A stretch of DNA of 64,000 nt from Aurantibacter_A sp039941195 (GCF_039941195.1 NZ_JBDVFA010000086.1:1-64000); one strand, 5' to 3'. Shown: positions 8,161 through 17,467, numbered from the stretch's first letter. Notes: a model not told the origin generated them from the sequence alone. Program-made: numbers and translations.

Positions 8161-9354
8161 ATGAGTAAAAAAGTTGTTGTTGGTCTTTCTGGTGGAGTGG
8201 ATTCTAGCGTTGCAGCCTATCTTTTAAAGGAACAAGGTTATGATGTAATTGGCCTTTTTATGAAAAATTGGCACGATGATTCGGTTACTATTTCGGAAGA
8301 ATGTCCTTGGTTGGAAGATAGTAACGATGCATTAATTGTAGCAGAAAAACTTGGTATTCCGTTTCAAACAGTAGATTTAAGTAAGGAATACAAGGAACGT
8401 ATTGTAGATTATATGTTCAAGGAATATGAAATGGGACGTACTCCTAATCCAGATGTATTATGCAATCGTGAAATCAAGTTTGATGTTTTTATGAAAATAG
8501 CTCTTCAATTAGGTGCAGACTATGTGGCTACAGGGCATTATTGTAGAAAAGGAATTTTGACGAATGAAGATGGTGTAGCGACTTATCAATTATTAGCTGG
8601 TAAAGATGGTAATAAAGATCAATCATACTTCTTATGTCAACTTTCACAAGAACAATTAGCAAAAACACTATTTCCAATAGGAGAATTGCAGAAACCAGAG
8701 GTACGTAAAATTGCTGCGGACAACGAATTAATTACAGCAGATAAAAAAGATTCCCAAGGCTTGTGCTTTATTGGTAAAGTTCGTTTGCCAGATTTTCTTC
8801 AACAAAAATTAAAACCAAAAAAAGGAGTCATTGTTGAAGTCCCTTCAGATGATTCGCAATACAATAAAACGATTCCTAGCTTTGAAAACAAACAGCAAGA
8901 ATTGGCCTTTAATTCTGAAAAGCCAATATATCATGTTGAAGATGGTAGGGTAGTAGGGGAGCACCAAGGTGCACATTATTTTACAAAAGGTCAGCGCAAA
9001 GGTTTGGCGGTAGGTGGTACTAAGGAACCTCTTTTTGTAATCGATACAGATGTTGATGAAAATGTTATTTATACTGGTCAGGGTAAAATGCATCCTGGTT
9101 TGTATCGCAAGACATTATTTGTTAATGAAGAAGAAATCCATTGGGTTAGACCTGATATGGCGCTACAAGTAGATGAAAAAATGGAAGTTTTAGCTAGAAT
9201 TCGTTACCGACAAACTCTTGAAAAAGCTACTTTATATAAAATTGAAAGTGGACTTTATGTTGACTTTGAAAACCAGCAATCAGCAATTACAGAAGGTCAA
9301 TTTGTTGCCTGGTACCAAAATGATGAATTATTGGGTTCAGGAGTTATAGCCTAA
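8161..9354 (+). CDS. mnmA: tRNA-specific 2-thiouridylase MnmA
   Basis: A 397-residue cytoplasmic enzyme that thiolates U34 of tRNA-Lys, -Glu and -Gln. The PP-loop GLSGGVDSS is at residues 8-16. The two catalytic cysteines lie in NPDVLCNREIKF (about residue 101) and SQGLCFIG (about 202). The ATGHY segment and the GQRKGLAVGG region complete the family signature. Length is normal. A weak -7 box precedes it and no operon partner is obvious. Confidence 0.96.
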   Translation: MSKKVVVGLSGGVDSSVAAYLLKEQGYDVIGLFMKNWHDDSVTISEECPWLEDSNDALIVAEKLGIPFQTVDLSKEYKERIVDYMFKEYEMGRTPNPDVLCNREIKFDVFMKIALQLGADYVATGHYCRKGILTNEDGVATYQLLAGKDGNKDQSYFLCQLSQEQLAKTLFPIGELQKPEVRKIAADNELITADKKDSQGLCFIGKVRLPDFLQQKLKPKKGVIVEVPSDDSQYNKTIPSFENKQQELAFNSEKPIYHVEDGRVVGEHQGAHYFTKGQRKGLAVGGTKEPLFVIDTDVDENVIYTGQGKMHPGLYRKTLFVNEEEIHWVRPDMALQVDEKMEVLARIRYRQTLEKATLYKIESGLYVDFENQQSAITEGQFVAWYQNDELLGSGVIA

Positions 9355-9410
9355 TTCTCTACCATGAAAAACATTTAGATAAGAACTTAGGTTTTTTATA
9401 CACAGTATCA

Positions 9411-10352
9411 ATGCAAAATAAAAGTACGTTTTTGTTTAATATTGAATATCCAATTATTCAGGGTGGAATGATTTGGACTAGTGGTTGGCGCTTGGCCTCA
9501 GCAGTTTCAAATGCTGGAGGATTAGGACTTATTGGTGCGGGTTCTATGTATCCGGATGTTTTGCGTGAGCATATTCTAAAATGCCAAAATGCCACTAGCA
9601 AACCATTTGGAGTAAATGTTCCTATGCTCTATCCGGACCTCGATGAAATAATGAATATCATTATTGAAATGGGTGTAAAAATAGTTTTTACTTCTGCAGG
9701 AAATCCAAAGACATGGACATCCTATTTAAAAGAAAAAGAAATTACTGTAGTGCATGTAGTTAGTAGTGTGAAATTCGCTTTAAAAGCTCAAGAAGCTGGT
9801 GTTGATGCAATTGTTGCTGAAGGTTTTGAGGCTGGTGGTCATAATGGACGAGACGAAACTACCACTCTAGTCTTGATTCCTGCGATTAAAGAAAAGATAA
9901 CTATTCCGATACTAGCCGCAGGTGGTATAGCTAGTGGACAGTCGATGTTAGCGGCTATGGTTTTAGGGGCAGACGGTGTACAAGTTGGTAGTAGGTTTGT
10001 GGCCAGTAATGAAGCTTCTTCGCATCAACTTTTTAAACAAGAAGTAATTAATTCTAAAGAGGGCGATACCCAACTTACTTTAAAAGAATTGGCTCCTGTT
10101 CGATTGCTGAAAAATAAATTCTATGATGATGTACAAACTGCTTATGCGAATGGTGCTTCTGTTGAACAATTGAAAGAACTGTTAGGTAGAGCCAGAGCTA
10201 AGAAAGGTATGTTCGAAGGAAACCTGGAAGAAGGCGAACTAGAAATCGGCCAAGTTTCTGCTTTATTACATGAAATTAAGCCTGCTGCTCAGATTGTTTC
10301 AGATTTTATGGCGGAATTTAATGAAGCTAAAAAACTAGTAGAAAATTTTTAG
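9411..10352 (+). CDS. Nitronate monooxygenase / FabK-like flavoprotein
   Basis: A 313-residue FMN-dependent TIM-barrel protein of the nitronate monooxygenase/2-nitropropane dioxygenase family. It shows PIIQGGMIWTSG at the N-terminus, FGVNVPM near residue 65, EAGGHNG near 140 and the phosphate-binding AAGGIASG and GADGVQVGSRF segments. The family includes nitronate detoxifying enzymes and the enoyl-ACP reductase FabK; the sequence does not decide between them. It lies 56 bases after mnmA in the same direction and could be read through from it. Confidence 0.85.
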   Translation: MQNKSTFLFNIEYPIIQGGMIWTSGWRLASAVSNAGGLGLIGAGSMYPDVLREHILKCQNATSKPFGVNVPMLYPDLDEIMNIIIEMGVKIVFTSAGNPKTWTSYLKEKEITVVHVVSSVKFALKAQEAGVDAIVAEGFEAGGHNGRDETTTLVLIPAIKEKITIPILAAGGIASGQSMLAAMVLGADGVQVGSRFVASNEASSHQLFKQEVINSKEGDTQLTLKELAPVRLLKNKFYDDVQTAYANGASVEQLKELLGRARAKKGMFEGNLEEGELEIGQVSALLHEIKPAAQIVSDFMAEFNEAKKLVENF

Positions 10353-10404
10353 CTTGTTCTTATCAGTAAATTAAAAGAAAATATTTTGCTACCTCTTTGT
10401 GTTT

Positions 10405-11460
10405 TTAGTTGCATATTGACCGTGGATTTGCATCGTCTGCACAAGGAAATTGATAAAAACTTTGGTCGTGAATAGGCATTGGATTATCGGTAACGGATAA
10501 GGGTGTTAAAGTCTCTGTGCCATGTTTGGGCATGGTAACTTGTGCCGAAGAACCTCCACCCAGTGCAATATCTTTGGCATTTAAATTACCATTGAAAGAA
10601 TAATCGATAAGCGCATCTAATATGCGATATATGCCGTAATAATCGTAAGCGTCAAATTTATCAGAAGTTTCAGAAAGTGCATGCTCAGTGGTAAATTGAT
10701 ATCCATCTATTTCATCTGATTCAATCATTATAAAATCTTTTTCTGAAGTCGAAATATTAATAGAATTAAAAATATCAATTGCCATTCTATGGTCGTTTAT
10801 ATCATCATCCTCATAAACTTGAGTAATAAGTTTGGTATTTTCAGGAAAACTAATGAGTTGTATATCTGTTAGTTGATATGAATACCATTGTGCCATGGCA
10901 AAAATAAAACGCCCGTTTTCTCCCCATCCCTTTTCTACAAATCCCTTATGGGCCAGCCCAAAGGATGCTCCACCTCCAAATGAAAATCCGACAAAGCCTA
11001 CTTTAGTTGTGTCAATTAATTCTGGATAATCAGTTACCGCCTTTTCAAAACCAGCCCATAAAGTATTATACCGTTCCTCTACAGTTGCACCTATAGTTGG
11101 GTAAGGAACATAAACTACCACATAGCCTTTAGAACTCAAAAAATTAAATAAACCATCGTAATTAGCACTTTTATTACCACCGAAAGGATGAGCATAAAAG
11201 ATTGTTGGGTTACTCGTAGTAACATCCATAGGATGAAATATTTCTACATTTTTATTTGCAAATAATGGATTCTCAAAAGATGTTTTGCTCACAATATATG
11301 TACCATCGGACCCATAACCAGTAGTAGGCTTTGCGATTGGCCCATCTAAGTTGCTAATGGGGTCTTGTATTTCAGGAATGTCTGTTTCTGTATTGTCTTT
11401 ACTACAAGATGCAAATGTTACCAGTGCAATTAGAATAAAAAATAGTCTTGTTTTTCGCAT
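10405..11460 (-). CDS. Alpha/beta-hydrolase lipoprotein
   Basis: A 351-residue protein with a signal peptide and lipobox (FASC, Cys19), so probably anchored in an outer or inner membrane leaflet. The body has an alpha/beta-hydrolase layout: an HPFGG oxyanion-type segment near residue 92, the nucleophile elbow GFSFGGG near residue 158, an Asp-rich YEDDDINDH segment near 217 and a candidate His in the TEHALSE segment. It resembles dienelactone hydrolase/PET-hydrolase-like esterases, but the substrate is unknown. Two cysteines near the end (CADDANPRSICN) may form a disulfide. It is convergent with the nitronate monooxygenase gene. Confidence 0.75.
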   Translation of the reverse strand: MRKTRLFFILIALVTFASCSKDNTETDIPEIQDPISNLDGPIAKPTTGYGSDGTYIVSKTSFENPLFANKNVEIFHPMDVTTSNPTIFYAHPFGGNKSANYDGLFNFLSSKGYVVVYVPYPTIGATVEERYNTLWAGFEKAVTDYPELIDTTKVGFVGFSFGGGASFGLAHKGFVEKGWGENGRFIFAMAQWYSYQLTDIQLISFPENTKLITQVYEDDDINDHRMAIDIFNSINISTSEKDFIMIESDEIDGYQFTTEHALSETSDKFDAYDYYGIYRILDALIDYSFNGNLNAKDIALGGGSSAQVTMPKHGTETLTPLSVTDNPMPIHDQSFYQFPCADDANPRSICN

Positions 11461-11880
11461 TTTTCAATATTTATAGTCGCTACCTTAAACAATAGAAAAG
11501 GTTTTAGTTTGCAATTGGCTTTTTATCAACGAAAAAAAAATGTTTATATTTTATTGATTTTTAATGATTTAGCTAGTTTTATATTATAATCGTTTTTGGC
11601 TGTATTTTTATTATTGGTAATAAGATTACTTTTTTAAAAAACGAATACACTACCTTTTGCCCCTTCAGCCATTAAATTTATTTGGACATCAATTTCAAGA
11701 AATGGACTAGGAGTAATCGAATTGTGAAAAGGTTTGTGGTTATTACCGGTAATAACATGATATAATTCTTCAATAGAAATTGTACTTATACCACTTTCTA
11801 TGTTTGTTATTCCCTTTTTTGATAGTACTTAAAAATGAATTGAGTAAGACCTCAATCAGAAAAAGACCAACATGAATAAA
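11461..11880. other. AT-rich intergenic stretch with coding remnant
   Basis: A 420-base gap between two minus-strand genes. The first 170 bases are simple AT-rich sequence without a recognisable element. The second half contains the startless reading frame reported separately. No RNA gene or clear terminator was found. Confidence 0.5.
11634..11828 (-). pseudogene. Startless 64-codon coding remnant
   Basis: On the minus strand a frame opens after a TAA at 11829-11831 and runs to TAA at 11634-11636. It has protein-like composition, with segments such as ISIEELYHVITGNNHKPFHN and a closing AEGAKGSVFVF, but no usable start codon before an internal Met near the end. It looks like the 3' end of a decayed gene, or a gene broken by an upstream change. 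I do not recognise the family. Chance open frames of this length do occur in AT-rich DNA, so confidence is limited. Confidence 0.35.
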
Positions 11881-13611
11881 TTATAAAACAGAAGTTTCAA
11901 TTGCAATATCTGCATGTTCCCAAGCTTTATCAAATTCAGCTTTTATTTTTTTAGACTCTTCAATTTTACCTTGAGCTTCAAGTGTTTTGTGAAGGCCCAT
12001 TAATGACCAACCATTTTGCCTTAAGATTTTTAAATCTGCTCTAAAGACTGTTTCAGCTTCATCATATTTTTCTGCGCTTAATAGTACAGCGCCTAAATTT
12101 TGACGTGTCGGAATATGCCAAGCGGCAGGTTCTGTATAGGTCAGCCCATCTTCAAAGACCACCGCATTTTCGAGATGCTCTATAGCTTTTTCGGTTTCTC
12201 CTTTTAAAGCCGCCAATTCTCCTGCGACAACTTCAAATGCGATATTTGCCGAATGAATTGAGGCATTGTTTGCTGTTGCCACCAATTCAATTATTTCTGG
12301 GTCTTTTTTAATTTGCGAGATTGCATCTAGTTCTTCTTGTGCCTCTTTCGCATTCCCTTTTCTGATGAAAGCTATTCCTCGTGCATAATGCCAAATCAGC
12401 GATAAATGTTTTATATCAGCGCTTGGCGCGGGAATGGTCAAGATTTCATTCCATTTACCAAATCTAGTATATGCTAAAAGTGGCGTAGCCGAGAAGTCTT
12501 GTAAAAAAGGAAGTTCGACCAGCTGACCAGTAGGTACTTTTTCAGCTGTTTTTTTTGCTGCATCGATGGCTATGTCGCTATCACCTAATAAACTTGCAGA
12601 TGACCAAAGAAAATGAATGTTGTGTGGATAGTATCCCAGTGGATATAATCCCTGAGAAAAACATTGTGAAATGTAATCTTCATCTGCCAATATCGCTTGT
12701 TGATTAACTTTGACCGCATCTAAATATCGTCCTACCCTTATATAAATATGAGATGGCATATGAACAATATGGCCCGCTCCCGGCATTAATGATGCTAATT
12801 TATCGGCGCTTTTTACTCCTATATCTGGATATGGTAATTCAACCATATGAATATAGTAATGATGACCACCAGGGTTTTCTGGTTCTAGTTCCATTGCTTT
12901 TTCTAGAGCTGCCTTTGCTTCTTTAATATTGGGTGATGGGTTACCATCTTTATCCCAATAATTCCATGGAACCGTGTTCATTACAGCAGCAGCATACAAA
13001 ATTTGAATATTGGCGTCTTTAGGGTATTTTCCAACTACCTTGGTCATAGCTATCATGTAGGCCATGTTCAGTTCTGACACATCTTTGGTCAAATCTTCAC
13101 TATATCTAGCTGATAGTGCTTCAATCAATGCCTGTTCTTTTTTACTCGATTTTGAAGCCAAACTTTTAGCTTTGACCATTGCTTCATTGATTTTATTTTT
13201 ACGCTCATCATCAGGAATTGGGTCATTAATATTTGGCCCGAGTGCAAATGCTTGCCCCCAATACGACATAGCTGAATTGTTATCTAGTCGAGCAGCTTCC
13301 ATAAATGAACGATGACCTTCGGCATGATTAAAAGCATATGACAATTTTAGTCCTTGATTAAAAAAGGCTTGTGCTCTTTCGTTTTTGGTTGAAATGGTAA
13401 AATGAAGATTTCCTAAGTTGGTAAATAGTGGAGATATTTGCCGTGTTGTATCTACATTCTTTAGTAAATATTTAGAAGCTGTACATTTTATAAAGTTTAA
13501 ACCCGCTTTCTGTCTTGTATCTGTTTGAGTAGTCTGCAAACTGTCGATTGCAATATCACCTAATAATATAAATGCAATGACTAGTAGCCCTAATCCGATT
13601 CTATTTTTCAT
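11881..13611 (-). CDS. TPR-repeat exported protein
   Basis: A 576-residue protein with an N-terminal hydrophobic segment (residues 6-19) that acts as a signal or anchor. The mature part is mostly helical repeat. TPR-like units are visible around residues 80-130 (FNQGLKLSYAFNHAEGHRSF), 230-260 (AALEKAMELEPENPGG) and 480-550 (AIEHLENAV, EKYDEAETVFRADL). Histidine-rich GGHHYYIHMVE and GHIVHMPSHIYIR segments recur in this family and could bind metal. No enzymatic domain is seen. Function is unknown; a role in periplasmic protein interactions is inferred from the TPRs. Confidence 0.75.
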   Translation of the reverse strand: MKNRIGLGLLVIAFILLGDIAIDSLQTTQTDTRQKAGLNFIKCTASKYLLKNVDTTRQISPLFTNLGNLHFTISTKNERAQAFFNQGLKLSYAFNHAEGHRSFMEAARLDNNSAMSYWGQAFALGPNINDPIPDDERKNKINEAMVKAKSLASKSSKKEQALIEALSARYSEDLTKDVSELNMAYMIAMTKVVGKYPKDANIQILYAAAVMNTVPWNYWDKDGNPSPNIKEAKAALEKAMELEPENPGGHHYYIHMVELPYPDIGVKSADKLASLMPGAGHIVHMPSHIYIRVGRYLDAVKVNQQAILADEDYISQCFSQGLYPLGYYPHNIHFLWSSASLLGDSDIAIDAAKKTAEKVPTGQLVELPFLQDFSATPLLAYTRFGKWNEILTIPAPSADIKHLSLIWHYARGIAFIRKGNAKEAQEELDAISQIKKDPEIIELVATANNASIHSANIAFEVVAGELAALKGETEKAIEHLENAVVFEDGLTYTEPAAWHIPTRQNLGAVLLSAEKYDEAETVFRADLKILRQNGWSLMGLHKTLEAQGKIEESKKIKAEFDKAWEHADIAIETSVL

Positions 13612-13697
13612 AATCGATTTTTAATATTAATAATTTTAGGGAAACATCGTTTGAGGAGAATAAGTAAAATATCATTTTGCGAAACTACAAATATTGA

Positions 13698-13913
13698 TTA
13701 AGAAACTTGGTTAATCACTTTTTGTGCTTTTTCTAATTCATCTTGGTGTACATATAAATATATACTGTTTGTGCTTGAAGCGAAACCGCCTAATCTAGCC
13801 GACTCAGCTTCATCCTTAATTATAGCTTCAATACCAATTTTTTGCAACTCACTTGCAATTTTCTTAGCTTCAAACTGATTTCCAGAAAAGACTTTCGAAT
13901 AATTAGATTTCAT
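13698..13913 (-). CDS. DUF2007 small protein
   Basis: A 71-residue cytoplasmic protein. The ferredoxin-like pattern, with VFSGNQFEAKKIASELQKIG, an EAIIKDE strand and a final YLYVHQDELEKAQKVI helix, matches DUF2007, described as a putative signal-transducing or PII-like small domain. Standalone copies are common in this phylum. It is monocistronic, with 86 bases to the TPR gene downstream. Confidence 0.75.
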   Translation of the reverse strand: MKSNYSKVFSGNQFEAKKIASELQKIGIEAIIKDEAESARLGGFASSTNSIYLYVHQDELEKAQKVINQVS

Positions 13914-14034
13914 AATTCATTCCTTTTGTTTAAGTAAGATACAAAATTTAGAAATGTATTGCTACACTTGCTGGGTTAGAAAGGCGTGTATAAACTAGCT
14001 AGTCTATTAGCAAGACAATTTCATTTTGAGGTTA

Positions 14035-14685
14035 TTAAGCTTTGATTTTAGATCTCATTTTTCGTCGCCAATAAATAATATAAATGGTGCCTATTATTGA
14101 AGGTGTTACCCAAGCTACGATATTCCACAAATGTAAGCCGGCAACTATAAATGCAGTGAAAGATGCAATTAGTGCTGCAATCATAAAAGTAAGATGACTT
14201 AGAAGCCAGGCAATCTTTTTTTCTTTAAAAGTTTTATATAATTGAAAATTACGGAATGTTAAGAAAAACCCTAATCCCCCAAAAACTAAAAACAAAGCGT
14301 TGTCTTGAACAGGATTAAATAGTCCATAAATACCATAAATAAGCATAAAGGATGAGAAAAGTGCCATCGTAATTGAAAGTCCCTTGTCAATAATATCTGC
14401 TTCACGTTTATCTCGTTTCTTAAAAGTTAAGGATCGATTGCCTATAAAAACTAAATAAATTGTGAACAAAGAAATTAAAAAGAGAAATAAACTTTTATGA
14501 TTTGGTAACCATGTTATGGGAAGAATTAAAATACAGCTAAGCACCATACTAAGTGAGAAAATTTTTCCCATTTTTTTGTGTTTTTTGCCTCCCTTTGTTA
14601 CCGCCATACTTCCAACACCAGTTATTAGACCCAAGCCTCCTAAAAAAGCATGTAAATAAATGATAATGGTAATTAATAATTCCAT
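14035..14685 (-). CDS. DUF2306-like integral membrane protein
   Basis: A 216-residue protein with about seven hydrophobic helices and no signal peptide. The N-terminal LHAFLGGLGLITGVGSMAV followed by KGGKKHKKMG resembles the DUF2306 pattern, in which a conserved His sits in the first helix and a KG..H..G loop follows. Function is unknown for the family. It is downstream of the WYL regulator gene in the same direction, with a 52-base gap, so regulation or co-transcription by that gene is possible. Confidence 0.6.
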   Translation of the reverse strand: MELLITIIIYLHAFLGGLGLITGVGSMAVTKGGKKHKKMGKIFSLSMVLSCILILPITWLPNHKSLFLFLISLFTIYLVFIGNRSLTFKKRDKREADIIDKGLSITMALFSSFMLIYGIYGLFNPVQDNALFLVFGGLGFFLTFRNFQLYKTFKEKKIAWLLSHLTFMIAALIASFTAFIVAGLHLWNIVAWVTPSIIGTIYIIYWRRKMRSKIKA

Positions 14686-14737
14686 ATTTAAGTTTGTTAG
14701 CGGTTACAATACTCTAAAATCGGAATTCTATTTTTAT

Positions 14738-15478
14738 TTAGGAGTGTTTTTCTTCTGAAATTGAATTCTTTTTCATAGTACGTTCTCGATATGCTTTTTC
14801 GCACTCTGAATTAAAATAATCTTGAATAGTATACTTACGATCTTCAAACTGTTCAGGAAGTATTTTAAAATGTTGAATACGATCGATACGGAAAGAGCGA
14901 TAACCTTTTCTTAAATGACACCAGGCAATTAACAACCATTTGTTCTCCGTTGAAAATATAAAACATGGTTCAATTTTTCGAAAAGATATATTTGGGTCAT
15001 TCGCTTTGCGATAATTAATTTCAATATAATTAAAATTTGTTATTGCCAATTGAATCTCAGAAAGGGCATTGCTAGAAATGTTTTCTTGGCGCGCATTAAA
15101 AATATGAATGTTATTGTCGAGCCGTTCACTTTTTTCTAAAACCGAAGATTTAAAAACAGATTTGATTTTTGTAAGTGCTTCTTCAAAATCTTTTACAAAA
15201 GAGGAGTCATTAGACTGACTTACCAAATGTTCTGCAGTAACTAAAGCGTTTGCTTGCTTTTCAGTAAACTGTACTGGGGCTACTGTATAACCGTCCATTA
15301 AAGTATAACCACGACCTTCTAATGTGACAATCGGTACACCAGCTTCTATTAATTTTTGAACATCGCGATAAATTGTACGCACACTTACCGCATACTTTAC
15401 TGAAAGTTCGGTAGCCGTTAAAACCCTTCGTGATTTTAAAAGCGTTAAAATTGATATGAGTCTCGATAATTGCGTCAT
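14738..15478 (-). CDS. YafY-type HTH/WYL transcriptional regulator
   Basis: A DeoR-like helix-turn-helix (residues 1-60, with TELSVKYAVSVRTIYRDVQKL as the recognition region) followed by a WYL domain (about 125-225), which in related regulators binds a ligand or nucleic acid. I choose the ATG at 15478 (MTQLSRLISI, 246 residues), because the longer start at 15502 lies inside a perfect inverted repeat and adds eight hydrophobic residues not typical of the family. The promoter-like box TACCTTTA ends only seven bases before this ATG. Neighbours DUF2306, VOC and ABM genes are candidate targets. Confidence 0.85.
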   Translation of the reverse strand: MTQLSRLISILTLLKSRRVLTATELSVKYAVSVRTIYRDVQKLIEAGVPIVTLEGRGYTLMDGYTVAPVQFTEKQANALVTAEHLVSQSNDSSFVKDFEEALTKIKSVFKSSVLEKSERLDNNIHIFNARQENISSNALSEIQLAITNFNYIEINYRKANDPNISFRKIEPCFIFSTENKWLLIAWCHLRKGYRSFRIDRIQHFKILPEQFEDRKYTIQDYFNSECEKAYRERTMKKNSISEEKHS

Positions 15479-15479
15479 A

Positions 15480-15520
15480 AAAAGTAAAGGTAGCAAACCC
15501 ATGAAGAGTTGCTACCTTTA
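15480..15520 (-). terminator. 12-bp perfect inverted repeat before the WYL gene
   Basis: TAAAGGTAGCAA (15485-15496) and TTGCTACCTTTA (15509-15520) form a perfect stem with a 12-base loop, followed on the minus strand by CTTTTT. It has the form of a terminator for the VOC gene, whose stop is 12 bases upstream, yet it ends at the start codon of the regulator gene and contains a -7-like TACCTTTA. It may work both as terminator and as promoter/operator. Confidence 0.6.
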
Positions 15521-15531
15521 AATTTTAAATT

Positions 15532-15903
15532 CTAATTCCAAGAATGTAAAGCAATCTTGTTTCCTTCGGTATCAATAAATTGAGCCATAAACCCGTTTTC
15601 CCCGATATCCGTTTTTGGCATTACAATTTTACCGCCAGCAGTAATTATTTTTTCTAGTGGCGTACTTAAATCGTTACCCCCATTCAAATATACTGTTACC
15701 CCTTCTGCGGAGGGACTATAACCCGGCATTTCAACAAGACCTCCACCAACGCCATTATTATCATCGTCATACGGAAACATACCGTAATTGCCTTCTGGCA
15801 TAGGGGAATCTTTTATTTCGATTTCCAATACCGTGTTGTAGAATTCTTTTGCTCTTTTGTAATTTGTTACTGGAATTTCGAACCAGCTGATTGCATGTGA
15901 CAT
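15532..15903 (-). CDS. VOC (glyoxalase/bleomycin resistance) protein
   Basis: A 123-residue cytoplasmic protein of the vicinal oxygen chelate fold. It has the ISWFEIPVTNYKRAKEFYN opening typical of the family and a closing GFMAQFIDTEGNKIALHSW with the conserved DTEGN turn and a metal-ligand-like region. Such small VOC proteins are often named predicted enzymes related to lactoylglutathione lyase. The reaction is not known. It appears to be its own transcription unit, with a -7 box upstream and a hairpin after the stop. Confidence 0.85.
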   Translation of the reverse strand: MSHAISWFEIPVTNYKRAKEFYNTVLEIEIKDSPMPEGNYGMFPYDDDNNGVGGGLVEMPGYSPSAEGVTVYLNGGNDLSTPLEKIITAGGKIVMPKTDIGENGFMAQFIDTEGNKIALHSWN

Positions 15904-15933
15904 TGTTTTTATATTTAAAGATTAAACCTACTA

Positions 15934-15941
15934 CAAATGTA
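15934..15941 (-). promoter_or_regulatory. -7 box of the VOC gene
   Basis: CAAATGTA on the plus strand reads TACATTTG on the minus strand, matching TAnnTTTG. It predicts a start about 26 bases before the VOC ATG. No clear -33 TTG is visible at the normal distance. Confidence 0.4.
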
Positions 15942-15978
15942 GCGGGGACAATGTCAGATGATGTCAGGGGTGTGAAAA

Positions 15979-16275
15979 TTAAATTTTTACATGACTTAAT
16001 TGGCTAATAATTACTTCTGCTACTAAGCCTTTAGTTGCATTTCTATGTGCTGCAATATGAGCGCTCTCGTTGTGGTTATGCCAGTGTTCTTTGGTTTGCC
16101 AATTTTCATAAAAGAAAAAACGATTAGGGTTTTCCAAATCTTCATGCAAGTCATAGTTTAAACAACCTTCTTCAGCTAGAGTAGGAGGTATTAATTTTAA
16201 AAGTGCTTGCTTTACTTCTTCACGTTTGCCTTCAGTAGCAGTAATACTTGCGGTAATTGTAAGTTGATTTTTCAT
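15979..16275 (-). CDS. Antibiotic biosynthesis monooxygenase (YgiN-like)
   Basis: A 98-residue protein of the ABM dimeric ferredoxin-like fold. EGKREEVKQALLKLIPPTLAEEGCLNYDLHE, then RFFFYENWQTKEHWHNHNESAH, is the typical pattern of YgiN-type putative quinol monooxygenases. It begins directly after the stop of the DUF1080 gene (no gap), so the two are almost certainly translated from one mRNA. The substrate is unknown. Confidence 0.85.
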   Translation of the reverse strand: MKNQLTITASITATEGKREEVKQALLKLIPPTLAEEGCLNYDLHEDLENPNRFFFYENWQTKEHWHNHNESAHIAAHRNATKGLVAEVIISQLSHVKI

Positions 16276-17286
16276 TTATTTGATAATGGGAGTTAATACA
16301 ATATTTTTATACGAAACATTTCCATGGTCACCTTGTAAATATATTGGTCCTGGCGCTAAAACATCTGAACTTATGGCCCCGCCCGTTGGACCTAAAACGG
16401 GTTTGTTGTCTATTATTTTTATTCCATTTAGGATTACAGTAACGTGGCGGTCTACTAATGTAATATCTACCGATTGCCATTCTCCTGCTGGTTTTTCTGC
16501 AGCTTCACTAGGAGTAATTCTACTGTAAAGCGCACCCATATGATGAGAATCTAATTCCTTACCATAAGTATCTGCTACTTGTATTTCATATAAGCCACGT
16601 AAATAAATACCGCTGTTGTCACCTTTAGGAACATTTACATCTAACTTTAAATTAAAATCAGAAAATTCTTGGTCGGTTCTAATATTGCCATAAGAGATAT
16701 GATGGCCATCTTTGGGTTGTTCAGGATTATTTGTTAACAATCCGTCAGCTACGCTAAAACCATTTTTCTTGTTTTCTGGGTTCATAAGATGCCAACCTTT
16801 CATGTTTTTACCATTGAAAAGTTTAGTCTTTTTGCCAAATTTTATTTTTGATAAATCTGGAGTATCAAACATTTTTGGCATGCGTTTTCCTTTAAATGGA
16901 ATTGTACGTTCGCCAGTTGCCATCCAATCTGGAGCAATCATTACGCCTTCTATAGCTTCACCAATTTTGTTAATTCGCATGGTATAGGTCATAATATGAG
17001 AGCGCTCTTCGTTTCTTTTTACTTCTTCAGTTCGTGTAACAACCAATGTTGTATCGTCCACTAAATAAACACTAGATACAGGAACTATACTGCCCCCAAT
17101 CCATAGTAGTTCAGCATCCAAAAAACCTTTGTCATTAAAAACATTAAGCCAAGCTACTCCACCACCTTCAATGTCAATTCCCCACATACCATCGAAATCA
17201 GTGGCTGTTGAAGATGAAATAGTGTTAGCAAAAGTTAGGGGAACAGTTAATAAAATAAGAGTAATCGAGAATAAAATTTTCTTCAT
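16276..17286 (-). CDS. Secreted DUF1080 (3-keto-disaccharide hydrolase) protein
   Basis: A 336-residue exported protein with a signal peptide (residues 1-20, cleavage near TFA-NT). Residues 20-130 form a beta-rich N-terminal region. The C-terminal part, from LFNGKNMKGWHLM (about 160) through DFNLKLDVNVPKGDNSGIYLRG (about 210) to the end, is the DUF1080 concanavalin-like domain, now named 3-keto-disaccharide hydrolase. A periplasmic or surface sugar-processing role is inferred from the family. It is co-translated with the ABM gene downstream. Confidence 0.85.
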   Translation of the reverse strand: MKKILFSITLILLTVPLTFANTISSSTATDFDGMWGIDIEGGGVAWLNVFNDKGFLDAELLWIGGSIVPVSSVYLVDDTTLVVTRTEEVKRNEERSHIMTYTMRINKIGEAIEGVMIAPDWMATGERTIPFKGKRMPKMFDTPDLSKIKFGKKTKLFNGKNMKGWHLMNPENKKNGFSVADGLLTNNPEQPKDGHHISYGNIRTDQEFSDFNLKLDVNVPKGDNSGIYLRGLYEIQVADTYGKELDSHHMGALYSRITPSEAAEKPAGEWQSVDITLVDRHVTVILNGIKIIDNKPVLGPTGGAISSDVLAPGPIYLQGDHGNVSYKNIVLTPIIK

Positions 17287-17467
17287 TATTGATAAATTAA
17301 TTGTGTGTTTTAATTTTTAAAAACATTTATAATTAATTTTTCAATTTAGTAATTAATTGAAGAAAAGCACCTATTTAAACAGACAGATTTTTAATAAATA
17401 CTATTAAATAAATGGTAGGTAGTACGCACCTAAAATTTTAATTTTTGAAGTTTTTTTATTAAAATAG

